From Luteococcus sp043424415 (GTDB taxonomy: Bacteria; Actinomycetota; Actinomycetes; Propionibacteriales; Propionibacteriaceae): 45,891 nucleotides of DNA. The translations under genes and the position numbers were made by a program. Location: NCBI RefSeq assembly GCF_043424415.1, contig NZ_JBHWOO010000021.1, forward strand, positions 1 through 45,891, in the 5' to 3' direction. The notes under the pieces were generated by a model. The model was not told the origin of the DNA and did not search any database. It saw nothing but the letters and a program-made list of their open reading frames with translations. Shown here in pieces: positions 1 to 9,058 of this stretch; position 1 is the first letter of the stretch; the number at the start of each line of letters is the position of its first letter.

Positions 1-16
1 CAGCGGGCCGCTGCCA

Positions 17-1405
17 TCACGCCGTGGCGAGCCTGGCCCGAAGGGATGCATTGGCCCTCTCGACGTTGAGTCGGGTGAGGAAGAACAGGATGATGCCGGT
101 GGCGATGGCCGGGATCCACAGGTACATGAAGTAGAGCATGGTGATGGCCGAGTCGGGCTGGGTGGTGGCCTTGCCGACGTAGCCGCTGGCCGCCAAGAGC
201 CAGCCGGCCAGGGCGGTCCCGACGCCGCCGCCGATCTTCACGCCGAGGGTGGTGCAGGAGAACATCATTCCGTCGATGCGCTTGCCGGTGCGCAGGAAGC
301 TGTACTCGGAGGCCTCGGCGATCAGCGCGTTGAGGGTTCCCTGCAGGGGGCTCATGCCGAACGACGCGATCGCGGAGCAGGCGATCATCAAGGGGATGTT
401 GCCAAGGTAGCCGCTGGCCACCACGCCGAGCCGGCCCACCAGTGCGATGACGTAGCCCCACACATTGACCTTGAACATCTCGCCGTAACGCTTCACCAGC
501 CCGGGGGTGAACAGCAGGCCGATGATGAGCGGAATGTTGATGGCCCACGCGAACACACCCAGCTTGGTGGCGTCGCCCAGGATGTAGGTCATGAAGTAGA
601 TGCCCATGTTGAGGGTGGCGGTGAAGATCTGCTGCACCAGGAAGATCACCAGGATGATCAGGTAGTACTTGTTGCTGAGCAGGATCCGGGCGCCCTCCTT
701 GAAGGTGTACTTGTCCGCGACACCAGTCTCGCGACCCTCGTCGAGTTCCTCCGGGGGGAGCTCCTTGACCGACATCACCGAGATGGTGTTCACCACCAAC
801 CCGATGACCGCGTAGATGATCGCGATCCAGCGCCAGCCGTCGGCGCCGCCACCCAGCGCGCGGACCCCCTGCACGGTGAAGGTCTGGATGAGCATGCTGG
901 TGGTGAAGGCGAACATGAACCGGATGGAGCCCATCTGGACGCGTTCTGCGGAGTTCTTGGTGATGAGCGCGGTCAGCGCCGAGTAGGCGATGTTGTTGGC
1001 GGTGAAGAAGACGCTGTTGAGCAGGGTGTAGGCGATGAAGAACCACACGTACTGTGCGGTGTCACCCAGCCCCGAGGGGATGGCATAGCAGGCCACCAGG
1101 GTGATGGCGCAGCCCACATAGGGCCACAGCATCCAGGGCCTGGCCTTGCCCATGCGGGTGTGGGTGCGGTCCAGCAGGGCGCCGAAGCCGAGGTCGGTGA
1201 CGCCGTTGAACAGCTGCGCGATCATCATCAGGGTGCCGATCACGCCGGCATTGAGGCCCATCTGGTCGGTCAGGTAGATCATCAGGAAGGCCGACAGGAA
1301 GGCGTAGACGACGTTGCCGGCGACGTCGCCGGAGCCGTAGCCGATCTTGTTGCCCCAGGTGAGGTAGGTCTTCTGCGCCGCCAGCGCAGCGGGTGTGGTG
1401 CTCAT
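17..1405 (-). CDS. GPH-family sugar:cation symporter, probably a beta-galactoside permease
   Basis: This 462-residue protein is a polytopic inner-membrane transporter with about 12 hydrophobic segments. The N-terminal part contains YGSGDVAGN and, after the first helices, the family signature D-x-GFGALLDRTHTRMGKARPW, typical of glycoside-pentoside-hexuronide:cation symporters (MelB/LacS type). The ATG at 1405 is chosen over a longer reading frame because a GAAAGG ribosome site precedes it and homology-like sequence begins there. It lies 32 bases downstream of lacZ on the same strand, so it is probably co-transcribed and imports the beta-galactoside cleaved by LacZ. The fused LacS regulatory IIA domain is absent. 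The exact sugar is an inference from the neighbour. Confidence 0.88.
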   Translation of the reverse strand: MSTTPAALAAQKTYLTWGNKIGYGSGDVAGNVVYAFLSAFLMIYLTDQMGLNAGVIGTLMMIAQLFNGVTDLGFGALLDRTHTRMGKARPWMLWPYVGCAITLVACYAIPSGLGDTAQYVWFFIAYTLLNSVFFTANNIAYSALTALITKNSAERVQMGSIRFMFAFTTSMLIQTFTVQGVRALGGGADGWRWIAIIYAVIGLVVNTISVMSVKELPPEELDEGRETGVADKYTFKEGARILLSNKYYLIILVIFLVQQIFTATLNMGIYFMTYILGDATKLGVFAWAINIPLIIGLLFTPGLVKRYGEMFKVNVWGYVIALVGRLGVVASGYLGNIPLMIACSAIASFGMSPLQGTLNALIAEASEYSFLRTGKRIDGMMFSCTTLGVKIGGGVGTALAGWLLAASGYVGKATTQPDSAITMLYFMYLWIPAIATGIILFFLTRLNVERANASLRARLATA

Positions 1406-1437
1406 GGGTGTGCCTTTCACGCTCTGGCCGGTGGCGC

Positions 1438-4400
1438 TCAGCGGGTGGTGGGAATGAGGGTGATGTCGATGTGGTGCACGTCGTCGTCGACGCGGTACTG
1501 CGGCAACAATTCGGGTCCGCAGCTGTTGGATCCGATGCCGGCCATGGCATGGTCGATGCACAGCACGGTGTGGCCGCACGATTCGAGCTCGACGTCATGG
1601 CCGGCCGCGGTGAGCTCCTCCTGCGTGTGGTGGGAGGCGTTGAAGGAGAAGGGCTGCGCTGCAGTCACCTGCAGCGTCGTGGAGCCGCCGTCGCCGATGC
1701 CCATCCAGTCGCAGCCGCCGCGGCTGCCGTTCTCCTGCGGGAAGAGGTAGCCCACGGCCAGCTCGTCGACGCTGGAGCCGAAGCGGCCGTGCCGGCTGGC
1801 CTGCCGCTTGTCGGGATAGTTCTCATGCGGCCCGAGCCCGGCCCATTCCACCTGCTGCATCTGCTGCGGCAGGAAGAGCCGCAGACCCAGGCGAGGAAGG
1901 GTGGGGAAGCCGTCGCTGCGGGTCACCTCCATCTGGCAGCGAAGCCGTCCCTGTCCGTCGATCGTCCAGGTGGTGTCCATGCGCAGGATCGGCTGGATCG
2001 TGGGGGCCACCAGCGCCATGCGGGCTCGCACCACGCAGTTCGAGCCCTCGATGCTGGCCGTGCAGTCATGGGCGCGGGTGGTGGTCTGGTCGTAGCGCGC
2101 CCGCTGCCACTCGAGGCGGATACGGCTGTCGTTGTCGGTGGGGGCGCGCCACACGTTCACCTCGGCAGGCCGCTCCAGCAGCTCGGCGCCGGCCACCTGC
2201 AGTGACGTGGGCAGGCCGGTGGCTTTCGCGAACACGTAGCGGAACGTCTCGCCGGAGACGACGATGTCGTCGCCGTCGTCGACCACCTGCGGGGACGGCC
2301 CGTCGGCGGGGGCAGCGATCCGTGCGGCGTGCTGGTTGCGCGGGTCGGCCGTCGCCAGCTCCACCTCGTCGAATCCCAGTTCCTGTCCGGCCTCGCGGAG
2401 CGCGTCGCCCTGGCGCAACCGGTACTCCAGGCGCAGCTGGCAGCGGCCCGCCTCGGGCAGCCGCGGCCGACAGGTGACCTCGGCCACCTCGTGCGGCGCC
2501 ACCGGCTGGTCCAGGACGAGGGGTTGGGACTCGACGACCTCTCCGTCGCAGACCAACTGCCAGGAGATGTCCACGGCCTGGTCGAGGTGGGTGAAGTCGA
2601 GGTCGTTGCGCAGCCGAAGCAGACCGCGGGCCTGGTCGTAGGAGACGACGCGGGCGGGGCGCTGCACGTTCTTCAGCTCCAACAGCCCGCCGTGGGGGCG
2701 GCGGTCGGGCCACACCAGCCCGTCGACGCAGAAGTTGCCGTCGTGGACGGTCTCGCCGGAGTCGCCGCCGTACAGGTAGCGGGGGCGGCCGTTGTCGGTG
2801 TGGCCGTCGAGGATGGCGTGGTCACACCACTCCCACACGAACCCGCCACACAACCGCGGCTCGTCGAGGATGACCTTCCAGTAGTCCTCCAGGTCGCCGG
2901 GGCCGTTGCCCATCGCGTGGCAGTACTCCACCAGGATGAGCGGCTTGTCGGGATCGCTGTCGAGGTAGTCGCGCATCTCCTGCTGGGAGGGGTACATGCG
3001 GCTGAACAGGTCGATGTTGGAGTAGTCGTAGCGCCGCTTGGAGTCTCGGTAGTAGGAGCTCTCATAGTGGCTGAGCCGGGTGGGGTCGAAGTCCTTCATC
3101 CATTCCAGCGCCGCCTCGAAGGTGCAGCCGTAGGCGCACTCGTTGCCGGCCGACCAGGAGATGATGCTGGGGCGGTTCTTCTCGCGCTGCACGCACAGCT
3201 GGACCCGGTCGACGGTGGCCTCGGTCCAGTCCGGGTTGTCGGCGATTCGCTCATTCCAGTGTTCGACGACGTTGTCCCACTCGTCGTCGGCCAAGAACTG
3301 CGTCTGGGTGCCGTGGCTCTCGTTGTCGGCCTCGGACATCACCAGGAAGCCGTAGCGGTCGCACAACTGGTAGAAGCGCGGGTCGTTCGGGTAGTGGGAG
3401 CTGCGCACCGCGTTCACGTTGTGCTGGCGCATCATCCGCAAGTCGCGCACCATGTGGTCAAGGTCCACCACCGGCCCGGTGGCCGGGTCGGAGTCGTGAC
3501 GGTTGACGCCGCGCAGCGAGCGTGACCGGCGCGCCGTTGAGGGTCAGGACGACGTCAGTCACGGCGACCTCGCGGATGCCCACTTCGTCGGTGATCACCT
3601 CGCCGGGGGTCTCGATGAGCAGGGTGTACAGCTGCGGGTCCTCGGGGTTCCACAGCCGCGCGCGGTCGACCACCAGCGTGGCCTGGTGGCTGTATCCGTG
3701 CCGATCCGCGGAGCGCCGCATGGTGGCGGCGGCCACCGTCGAACCGTCGGCATCCAGCAGCGTCAGCTCGGTGGGCACCGGCCCGCCGCGGTAGTTGCCG
3801 CGCACCGAGACCGTCGCACCGCCGTCGCCGTCGAGCCGGGTGGTGGTGAAGTAGTCGAAGAGCACCTGTTCGGGACGGTCGATGAGGTAGACGTCGCGGA
3901 AGATGCCGCTGGTACGGAACTTGTCCTGGTCTTCCAGGTAGGTGCCGTCGCACCACTTGAAGACCAGCACCTGCAGGCGGTTGGTGCCCTCGCGCAGGGC
4001 CTGGGTGACGTCGAACTCGCTGGTGGCGTGGCTGACCTGGCTGTAGCCGACGTAGTGGCCGTTGAGCCAGACGTAGAAGCAGGAGTCGACCCCTTCGAAG
4101 ACCAGCGTGGTGTGCGGCGCCTGTGCCGTGGTGGTGTGCTCGAAGTCGACGACATAGGCGCCGCAGGGATTGTCGGCGGGGACGAAGGGCGGGTCCAGCG
4201 GGATCGGGTAGCGCACATTCGTGTACTGGTGGGCGTCGTGGCCGGTGTGCTGCCAGGTGCTGGGCACCGTGACGGTCTCGAAACCGGAGGCGTCGAAGCC
4301 GTCGGTACCGAAGCCGTCGGGCAGGTCGCGCATGCTGGCGTGGTACTGGAAGGCCCATGCCCCGTTGAGCAGCCGCACCCGGTCGGAGTCGGCCCGCGCC

Positions 4401-4507
4401 ATCACCACGTCGGGCAGTGGCTGCGAGGCGGGCAGGTAGTAGGCGCGGGTGGGAAGGGTGTTCTCGTGAAGGACCTCGAGGCCCTGGTGGTGCTGGGGGA
4501 TGTTCAT
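1438..4507 (-). pseudogene. lacZ: Beta-galactosidase (GH2, LacZ type), frameshifted
   Basis: Together the two reading frames would give about 1,022 residues, the length of a classic LacZ. The upstream frame (4507 to about 3517) holds the jelly-roll and immunoglobulin-like domains. The downstream frame holds RGVNRHDSDP, the acid/base region SEADNESHG, and the nucleophile region ILVEYCHAMGN, all as in active GH2 enzymes. The frame changes near 3513-3526: the sequence reads VTL in one frame and RGVNRH in the other, consistent with one extra base (near 3517). Without correction the first frame ends in unrelated residues before the catalytic barrel. An AAGGGAG ribosome site precedes the ATG at 4507. 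The gene sits between the regulator and the symporter. A sequencing error would give the same picture, so loss of function is not proven. Confidence 0.85.
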
Positions 4508-4595
4508 CGCTGTGCTCCCTTGGCTGTTTCTCGTCCCTGCGTCCGGCGGCGTCGCCGGGTGGGATGGTTCGGGCGGGTGGGCCGCGGCGGTGCGG

Positions 4596-4652
4596 TCAGC
4601 CCGTGACGATCTGGCGCGCCCGGCGAGTCTGGAAGTGCAGGGGGCGCGCCAT
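4596..4652 (-). CDS. Possible 18-residue leader peptide or gene remnant upstream of lacZ
   Basis: A short frame starts with ATG at 4652, eight bases after a strong GGAGGAAG ribosome site, and ends at TGA 4596. It reads MARPLHFQTRRARQIVTG. It lies between the operator-promoter region and lacZ, in the expected 5' leader of the lac transcript. The ribosome site is stronger than that of lacZ itself. It could be a translated leader, or the start of a deleted gene left behind after lacZ moved next to the promoter. I recognise no family. Only the start signal supports translation. Confidence 0.35.
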   Translation of the reverse strand: MARPLHFQTRRARQIVTG

Positions 4653-4688
4653 GGTGACCTTCTTCCTCCGTTGGAATGACCGGCGGTC

Positions 4689-4702
4689 TGTTACCGGTAA
4701 CA
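4689..4702. promoter_or_regulatory. LacI-family operator, proximal copy
   Basis: The perfect 14-base palindrome TGTTACCGGTAACA has the central CG and symmetric arms typical of LacI/GalR operators. It lies just downstream of the proposed -10 element of the lac promoter, where a bound repressor would block transcription. The distal copy has the same 12-base core, with centres 35 bases apart. Confidence 0.8.
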
Positions 4703-4708
4703 AGAAAG

Positions 4709-4738
4709 ACTGTAGCGCAAGGTTGTTACCGGTAACAA
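4709..4738 (-). promoter_or_regulatory. Candidate lac promoter
   Basis: On the minus strand, TTGTTA (4738-4733) and TACAGT (4714-4709) are separated by 18 bases and resemble -35 and -10 hexamers at 4 of 6 positions each. The -35 hexamer lies inside the distal operator and the proximal operator follows the -10, so both operators would control this promoter. This is a pattern match only. Confidence 0.45.
4723..4738. promoter_or_regulatory. LacI-family operator, distal copy
   Basis: The perfect 16-base palindrome TTGTTACCGGTAACAA shares its GTTACCGGTAAC core exactly with the copy at 4690-4701. It starts four bases beyond the stop-codon side of the regulator gene and is well placed for cooperative binding by the regulator encoded at 4744-5769. 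Confidence 0.8.
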
Positions 4739-4743
4739 TGGTT

Positions 4744-5769
4744 TCAGCGCACTGATTTCGCGGCGGCCGTGGACGCCCGCACGACGAGCTCCCCCGCGAA
4801 GGAGTACTGCTCCACCGAGGGCCCGGCGCCCAGGTACTGGCCACCCACCAAGGCCTGCACCGCACGACGCCCCATGGCGGCGAAGTCGATGGCGACGGTG
4901 GTCAGCGCCGGCGCGTAGAAGGCGCTCTCGCGCAGCCCGTCATGGCCGGTGATGCTCACCCGTTCGGGCACCGCGATCCCGCGTTCGCGCAGCCAGGCCA
5001 GGGCCCCCAGTGCGATCTGGTCGCTGGCCGCCACGATCGCCGTCGGCAGCTCACGGCCTGAGAACTGCTCCATGGCCCGGTAGCCGTTCTCCGCCGTCCA
5101 GGGTCCGCGGGAGGCACCACGATCCTCGAGCCCGAGCACCGCGACGGTGGTGTGGAAGGCGGTGGCGCGGTTGCGTCCAGACGCCCAGTCCTCCGGCCCG
5201 CCGAGCAGGAAGAAGTCCTCGTGGCCCAGCCCTGCCAGATGCCGCACGGCCAGTGACAGCGGATGCTGCAGCGCCAGCGGATGGCCGCTGGGAAGGTGCG
5301 GCTCCACCTCCAGCACCCACGGCGTCTGCAGGGAGCCCATGTCCATCTGCTCCATCACCTGGTCTGGCGGCGACAGGACGACCACACCGGCCAGCGAGGC
5401 ACGATTCATCATCTGCAGGGCCGAGGTGAACGAGTCCGCATCCCCCACCTCGGCACGGATCATCTCCAGGATGTGGCCGCTCTCGCGCGCCGCCTCCGCG
5501 GCACCCGCCAGGACCCGCTGCGGCGCCCAGTCGTCCACCTCGAAGACCAACGCACCAATGCGCCGGGGCTGGCGGGAGGCCAACTCGCTGGCCGTGTCGT
5601 TGAAGCGGTAGCCGAGTTCGGCGATCGCCTGCTCCACCCGCTGCTGGTTCTGGGGGCGCAGTCGATCCCCCCGCAGATAGCGAGAGACCGTCATGTGGCT
5701 CACCCCGGCCCGCTCTGCCACCGTCCAGATCGTCGGGCTCGAACCGTCCGGCTGCTTCTTGTGGGCCAC
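4744..5769 (-). CDS. LacI-family transcriptional repressor of the lac unit
   Basis: This 341-residue regulator starts with a helix-turn-helix (TIWTVAERAGVSHMTVSRYLRG, first ~35 residues, a classic LacI recognition region). A hinge follows (ELASRQPRRIGALVF), then a periplasmic-binding-protein-like effector domain containing ASDQIALGAL and SITGHDG. The GTG at 5769 is preferred because AGGAAGG lies six bases upstream; an in-frame ATG at 5844 would add 25 residues before the HTH. It is the first gene of the regulator-lacZ-symporter set, and two palindromic operators lie immediately downstream in front of lacZ. I infer that it represses lacZ and the symporter until a beta-galactoside or its product binds. 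The inducer cannot be read from sequence. Confidence 0.9.
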   Translation of the reverse strand: MAHKKQPDGSSPTIWTVAERAGVSHMTVSRYLRGDRLRPQNQQRVEQAIAELGYRFNDTASELASRQPRRIGALVFEVDDWAPQRVLAGAAEAARESGHILEMIRAEVGDADSFTSALQMMNRASLAGVVVLSPPDQVMEQMDMGSLQTPWVLEVEPHLPSGHPLALQHPLSLAVRHLAGLGHEDFFLLGGPEDWASGRNRATAFHTTVAVLGLEDRGASRGPWTAENGYRAMEQFSGRELPTAIVAASDQIALGALAWLRERGIAVPERVSITGHDGLRESAFYAPALTTVAIDFAAMGRRAVQALVGGQYLGAGPSVEQYSFAGELVVRASTAAAKSVR

Positions 5770-5970
5770 TGCCACCCTTCCTGCGCTCGGACTCACTGCT
5801 GACGGGGCGCCACTCGCCGCCGGCATGGCCAGACGAGTGCGCATTGCGTCCCAGCATAGGTTGCCGGCCCCACCTGCCCGCGCAGGCCCGGTTCGACACA
5901 CCCCAACGCCTCTCGACAGCGGTCCGGGGGGGTTAGCATGCAGCAAAGGATCCCCAGCAGAGGAGACGCC

Positions 5971-6312
5971 ATGAGCCCCCACAGGATTGCGTGGATCGTG
6001 ACGATTCCCCTGACGCTTGCCTGGGCGGTGCTGGCAGGCCTGAACCTCACCCACGGCGGAGTGTCCATCACAATCGCGGTCGGCGCCCTCATGGTCCTGG
6101 CCATGCGCTTCCTGCACGCACACTCGCCGCTGGCGGCATGGTCTGTGGTCTGGCTGGCCGTGGCCACCTGCTTCGCGACGGTCTTCCGGTGGGAGGGTGA
6201 CTCGTGGACGCTGCTGTTGGGTTTCGCCGCGCTCGTCGCCAGCCTCGCCACCGTCGCCCTGGTGGCCGTGGTGAACCTCGGCCCGTGGAACCCGGCCGTG
6301 GCACGTCACTGA
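5971..6312 (+). CDS. Small membrane protein of unknown function
   Basis: The 113-residue product has about four hydrophobic segments (IAWIVTIPLTLAWAVLAGL, ITIAVGALMVLAM, WSVVWLAVATCFATVF, LLLGFAALVASLATVALVAVV) with short polar loops. It is therefore probably an integral membrane protein. The ATG at 5971 is preferred to one at 5938 because AGAGGAGA lies five bases upstream. I do not recognise the family. It stands alone between the divergent lacI-type gene and the acetyltransferase gene. Confidence 0.7.
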   Translation: MSPHRIAWIVTIPLTLAWAVLAGLNLTHGGVSITIAVGALMVLAMRFLHAHSPLAAWSVVWLAVATCFATVFRWEGDSWTLLLGFAALVASLATVALVAVVNLGPWNPAVARH

Positions 6313-6378
6313 CACCCCCGGGCCCCCACTGCAAAAACCCGTGGCGCTGGTCACACCGTATGGCTGAGACTGGCCGGC

Positions 6379-7215
6379 ATGACCGACGCTGCCCTGCTTG
6401 CCCTCTACGATTCCCAGCTCCGCGCCGAGGCCGAGGTGGCCGACGCCGACGAAGTCGCCAAGATGGGACCGGTGTGGGCAGCGACCTTCCCGGGGCGCGG
6501 GCGCGGTTTCGTCACCTACTCGCACATCCCTGCCGGGACCGATCTCGACGCCCTGATCCAGGCCGTCATCGAGCACTACCAGCGCGATCCGCGGGTGGAC
6601 CACTTCGAGTGGAAGACCCGAGGGCACGACGACCTGCCCGCCCTGGACGAGACATTGCGGCGCCACGGCTTCCGCTTCGAGGAGCCCGAGACGGTGATGG
6701 CTGGCCCGGTGGAGGCTGCGATCACCGCCGCCACTCCCCCGCCAGCTGGCCACATTGTCGAGCGCGCCGCGACGGCTGACGCGATCCGGGAGGCAGAGAC
6801 GCTCGCCGGTCGCGTCTTCGGGGACACCGCCGAGCACTCGTCCCGACGCGCCGATGAGCTCGTCAGGCGCTTCGAGGACGATCCGGGCAGCTTCGAGATG
6901 TGGCTGGTCAGGGACGACTCCGGTGAGGTCGTGTGCTCGGGGCGGGTCGACTTCGTCGCCGGGACCGACTTTGCCGGATTGTGGGGCGGTGCGTGCGATG
7001 AGCGGCATCGAGGCTTGGGGCTCTATCGGGCCATCACCGCCGCCCGCGCCACGTCGGCCAGCGCCAAGGGCTACCGCTACCTGCAGTCGGACTGCACGGA
7101 GTTCTCCCGACCCATCCTCGAACGGGCTGGGCTCGTGCCCATCACCACGACGACGCCGGCGGTGCGGACCCTTCAGGGTCGTCAGGCAACCTGCTCGGTT
7201 TCGTGGACGGTCTAG
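6379..7215 (+). CDS. GNAT-family N-acetyltransferase
   Basis: The protein has 278 residues. The C-terminal half carries the GNAT fold: after GTDFAGLWGGACDE comes the acetyl-CoA pyrophosphate-binding loop RHRGLGLYRAI (the R/Q-x-x-G-x-G/A motif), then the usual SDCTEFSRPILERAGL strand and helix. The N-terminal ~130 residues are a weaker GNAT-like or accessory domain. The substrate is unknown. Its TAG stop overlaps the -10-like hexamer of the next gene, so the two genes may be read separately despite being close. Confidence 0.8.
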   Translation: MTDAALLALYDSQLRAEAEVADADEVAKMGPVWAATFPGRGRGFVTYSHIPAGTDLDALIQAVIEHYQRDPRVDHFEWKTRGHDDLPALDETLRRHGFRFEEPETVMAGPVEAAITAATPPPAGHIVERAATADAIREAETLAGRVFGDTAEHSSRRADELVRRFEDDPGSFEMWLVRDDSGEVVCSGRVDFVAGTDFAGLWGGACDERHRGLGLYRAITAARATSASAKGYRYLQSDCTEFSRPILERAGLVPITTTTPAVRTLQGRQATCSVSWTV

Positions 7216-7218
7216 GGT
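7213..7218 (+). promoter_or_regulatory. -10 hexamer for a leaderless PAC2-gene transcript
   Basis: TAGGGT fits the actinobacterial TANNNT -10 consensus and ends seven bases before the ATG at 7226, so transcription would begin at or near the start codon. No clear -35 element is visible. Confidence 0.45.
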
Positions 7219-7225
7219 GGCGGGC

Positions 7226-8059
7226 ATGGAATCGCTCTCGACGCTGCGCAACCCGGTCGTGGTCATCGCCTTCGACGGCTGGAATGACGCCGCCGACGCC
7301 GCGAGCCATGCCGTCGAGCATCTCGCCCAGACCTGTCGGGCGACCATGGCCTTCGAGATCGACGGTGAGGACTACTACGACTTCCAGGTGAACCGGCCGC
7401 GCGTGCAGGGCATGGATGCCGACGAGCGCACCATCACCTGGCCGGCGGTGCGCTTCGCCGTGGCCCATCTGCCCGAACGCGACCTGGTGCTGATCAGTGG
7501 TCCCGAACCGAACCTGCGCTGGAAGTCCTTCAGCCAGACCGTCGTCTCGGCGCTGCGCAGCATCCAGCCGGCGCTGGTCGTCGTGCTCGGCGCCATGCTC
7601 ACCGACGCCCCCCACTCGCGGCCGCTGCCCGTCACCGGCACCGTCGACGACCCGGTGCTGGCTTCGCGCCTGGGCCTGGAACCGTCCAGCTACGAGGGCC
7701 CCACCGGCATCGTCGGCGTGGTGGCCGACGCCGCGCGCCGCGCCAAGATGCCGGTGGTCTCGTTGTGGGCGCAGGTGCCGCACTACGTCGCAGACTCCCC
7801 CAATCCCAAGGCAACCCTTGGCCTGCTGGGGCAGCTGGAAGACCTGCTCGACGAGAGCCTCGACCTGGGAGACCTGCCCGAGATGGCACTGGCCTGGGAA
7901 CGCGGCGTCAACGAGCTGGCCGCCGAGGACCCGGACATCGCCGAGTACATCGCCCGACTGGAGGCCGCCCAGGACGAGGAGGGCCTGCCCGCCGCGACGG
8001 GTGACTCGATCGCCGCCGAGTTCCAGCGCTACCTGAGGCGTCGCAACCAGGGTCGCTGA
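7226..8059 (+). CDS. PAC2-family protein
   Basis: This 277-residue protein opens with NPVVVIAFDGWNDAADAASHAVEHL, the characteristic start of PAC2 (proteasome assembly chaperone 2-like) proteins of actinobacteria. Later blocks VLGAMLTDAPHSRP and SLWAQVPHYV are also typical of the family. In actinobacteria the family occurs widely, often near proteasome-type genes, but its role is not well defined, and no proteasome genes are visible here. The C-terminus is charged (YLRRRNQGR). It is convergent with the oxidoreductase gene at 8115. Confidence 0.88.
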   Translation: MESLSTLRNPVVVIAFDGWNDAADAASHAVEHLAQTCRATMAFEIDGEDYYDFQVNRPRVQGMDADERTITWPAVRFAVAHLPERDLVLISGPEPNLRWKSFSQTVVSALRSIQPALVVVLGAMLTDAPHSRPLPVTGTVDDPVLASRLGLEPSSYEGPTGIVGVVADAARRAKMPVVSLWAQVPHYVADSPNPKATLGLLGQLEDLLDESLDLGDLPEMALAWERGVNELAAEDPDIAEYIARLEAAQDEEGLPAATGDSIAAEFQRYLRRRNQGR

Positions 8060-8064
8060 GCGCC

Positions 8065-8104
8065 CCTCCACGATCCCCGAGCCTGCCTCCACGATCCCCG
8101 AGCC
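8065..8104. repeat. 19-base direct repeat, two copies
   Basis: CCTCCACGATCCCCGAGCC occurs at 8065-8083 and again at 8086-8104 with a two-base gap, between the convergent PAC2 and oxidoreductase genes. The second copy merges with the palindromic element at 8096-8114. Confidence 0.85.
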
Positions 8105-8114
8105 CGTCGAGGGG
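8096..8114. terminator. Palindromic element between convergent genes
   Basis: CCCCGAGCCCGTCGAGGGG can fold into an imperfect hairpin with CCCC/GGGG arms and lies exactly between two convergent stop codons, so it may stop transcription from both sides. There is no T-run. It also resembles a dispersed element seen inside the HNH gene at 24869-24886. Confidence 0.4.
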
Positions 8115-8966
8115 TCAGGCCCGGTGAAGGTCTGCGAAGGTGCGCGGAGGGTGCCCGGTGAGTTCGGCCACGACGTCACTGGCCACCGTCATCTCGCCAC
8201 GTGCGATCGCCAGATAGGTACCCACCCAGCCGTCCAGCTCCCAGTCGGGAGCCTCGGGGTAGGCGGCCCGGCGTGAGGCGTAGGCCTCCTCGACCGTCTC
8301 GTCGACGAAGCGATGATTGCCGCCCGTCACCCGGTCCAGTTCGACGAGGGTCTGTTCGATGGTCATCAGCCTCGCACCGGTGACGTCGAGTGTCCTGCCG
8401 GCCAGCGAGTCGTCGAACAGGGCGGCGACGGCCACCTCGGCGAGGTCCTCGCGGGAGACCCAGGCGATGCGCCCGTGGCCGGCGGGCCCCCGCACGACGC
8501 CCTGGTCGTCGGACCACTGCGCCACGTGGTCCAGGTAGAAGCTCGGGCGCAGGAAGGTGAAGCCAAGCCCAGAGGCGCGCAACAGCTGTTCGGTCTCGTG
8601 GTGGTCGCGGGCATAGGTGAAGCTGGCCTGCGGGTCGCCGCCCAGGAAGGAGGTGTAGACCACCCGCTTGAGGCGGGCGGCGACGAAGGCTTCGATGGCG
8701 GCGCGGTGCTGCGCCATCCGCTGCGGCCCTTCATGCCCCGAGACGAACAGCACCGTCTCGACGCCACGCACCGCCTCGGTCAGCGCCGCGACGTCCTCAT
8801 AGCTGGCCTGCACCGCGACGGCGCCCGGCAGCTGCGGGGCGCGCGAGGGGTCACGCACCACCAGTCGCTGCGGGATGCCGCGCTCGGCCAGGGCGCGGGC
8901 CACCAGACCGCCCAGGTGTCCGGTGGCGCCGGTAACGGCAATGGTGGGCTCGACTGTGGTCTCCAT
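8115..8966 (-). CDS. NmrA-like SDR-family NAD(P)-binding oxidoreductase
   Basis: The 283-residue protein begins with the Rossmann dinucleotide-binding motif TIAVTGATGHLGGLVARAL (GATGxxG), followed by VRDPSRAP, which is typical of atypical short-chain dehydrogenases related to NmrA and quinone oxidoreductase QorB. The middle part has RVVYTSFLG, where the classic YxxxK catalytic motif is not obvious, fitting NmrA-type proteins that sense or reduce quinones. The ATG at 8966 is chosen because GGAG lies upstream and the Rossmann strand starts eight residues later. It is downstream of jetD on the same strand with a 92-base gap. I see no functional tie to the Wadjet genes. Confidence 0.82.
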   Translation of the reverse strand: METTVEPTIAVTGATGHLGGLVARALAERGIPQRLVVRDPSRAPQLPGAVAVQASYEDVAALTEAVRGVETVLFVSGHEGPQRMAQHRAAIEAFVAARLKRVVYTSFLGGDPQASFTYARDHHETEQLLRASGLGFTFLRPSFYLDHVAQWSDDQGVVRGPAGHGRIAWVSREDLAEVAVAALFDDSLAGRTLDVTGARLMTIEQTLVELDRVTGGNHRFVDETVEEAYASRRAAYPEAPDWELDGWVGTYLAIARGEMTVASDVVAELTGHPPRTFADLHRA

Positions 8967-9058
8967 GCAGTCTCCAACCGGAGCAGCAGTTCCCCTGTTC
9001 CCACTGCGGACACATAAATCCCCCCTTTCGCACCCTCCCTCAGCCACAACGAGAGTCA

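Noticed and set aside
5845..7347. Upstream extension of the LacI-type reading frame to 867 residues
   Set aside because: The extension is antisense to the GNAT gene and the small membrane protein gene and has no protein-like features; the HTH defines the true N-terminus.
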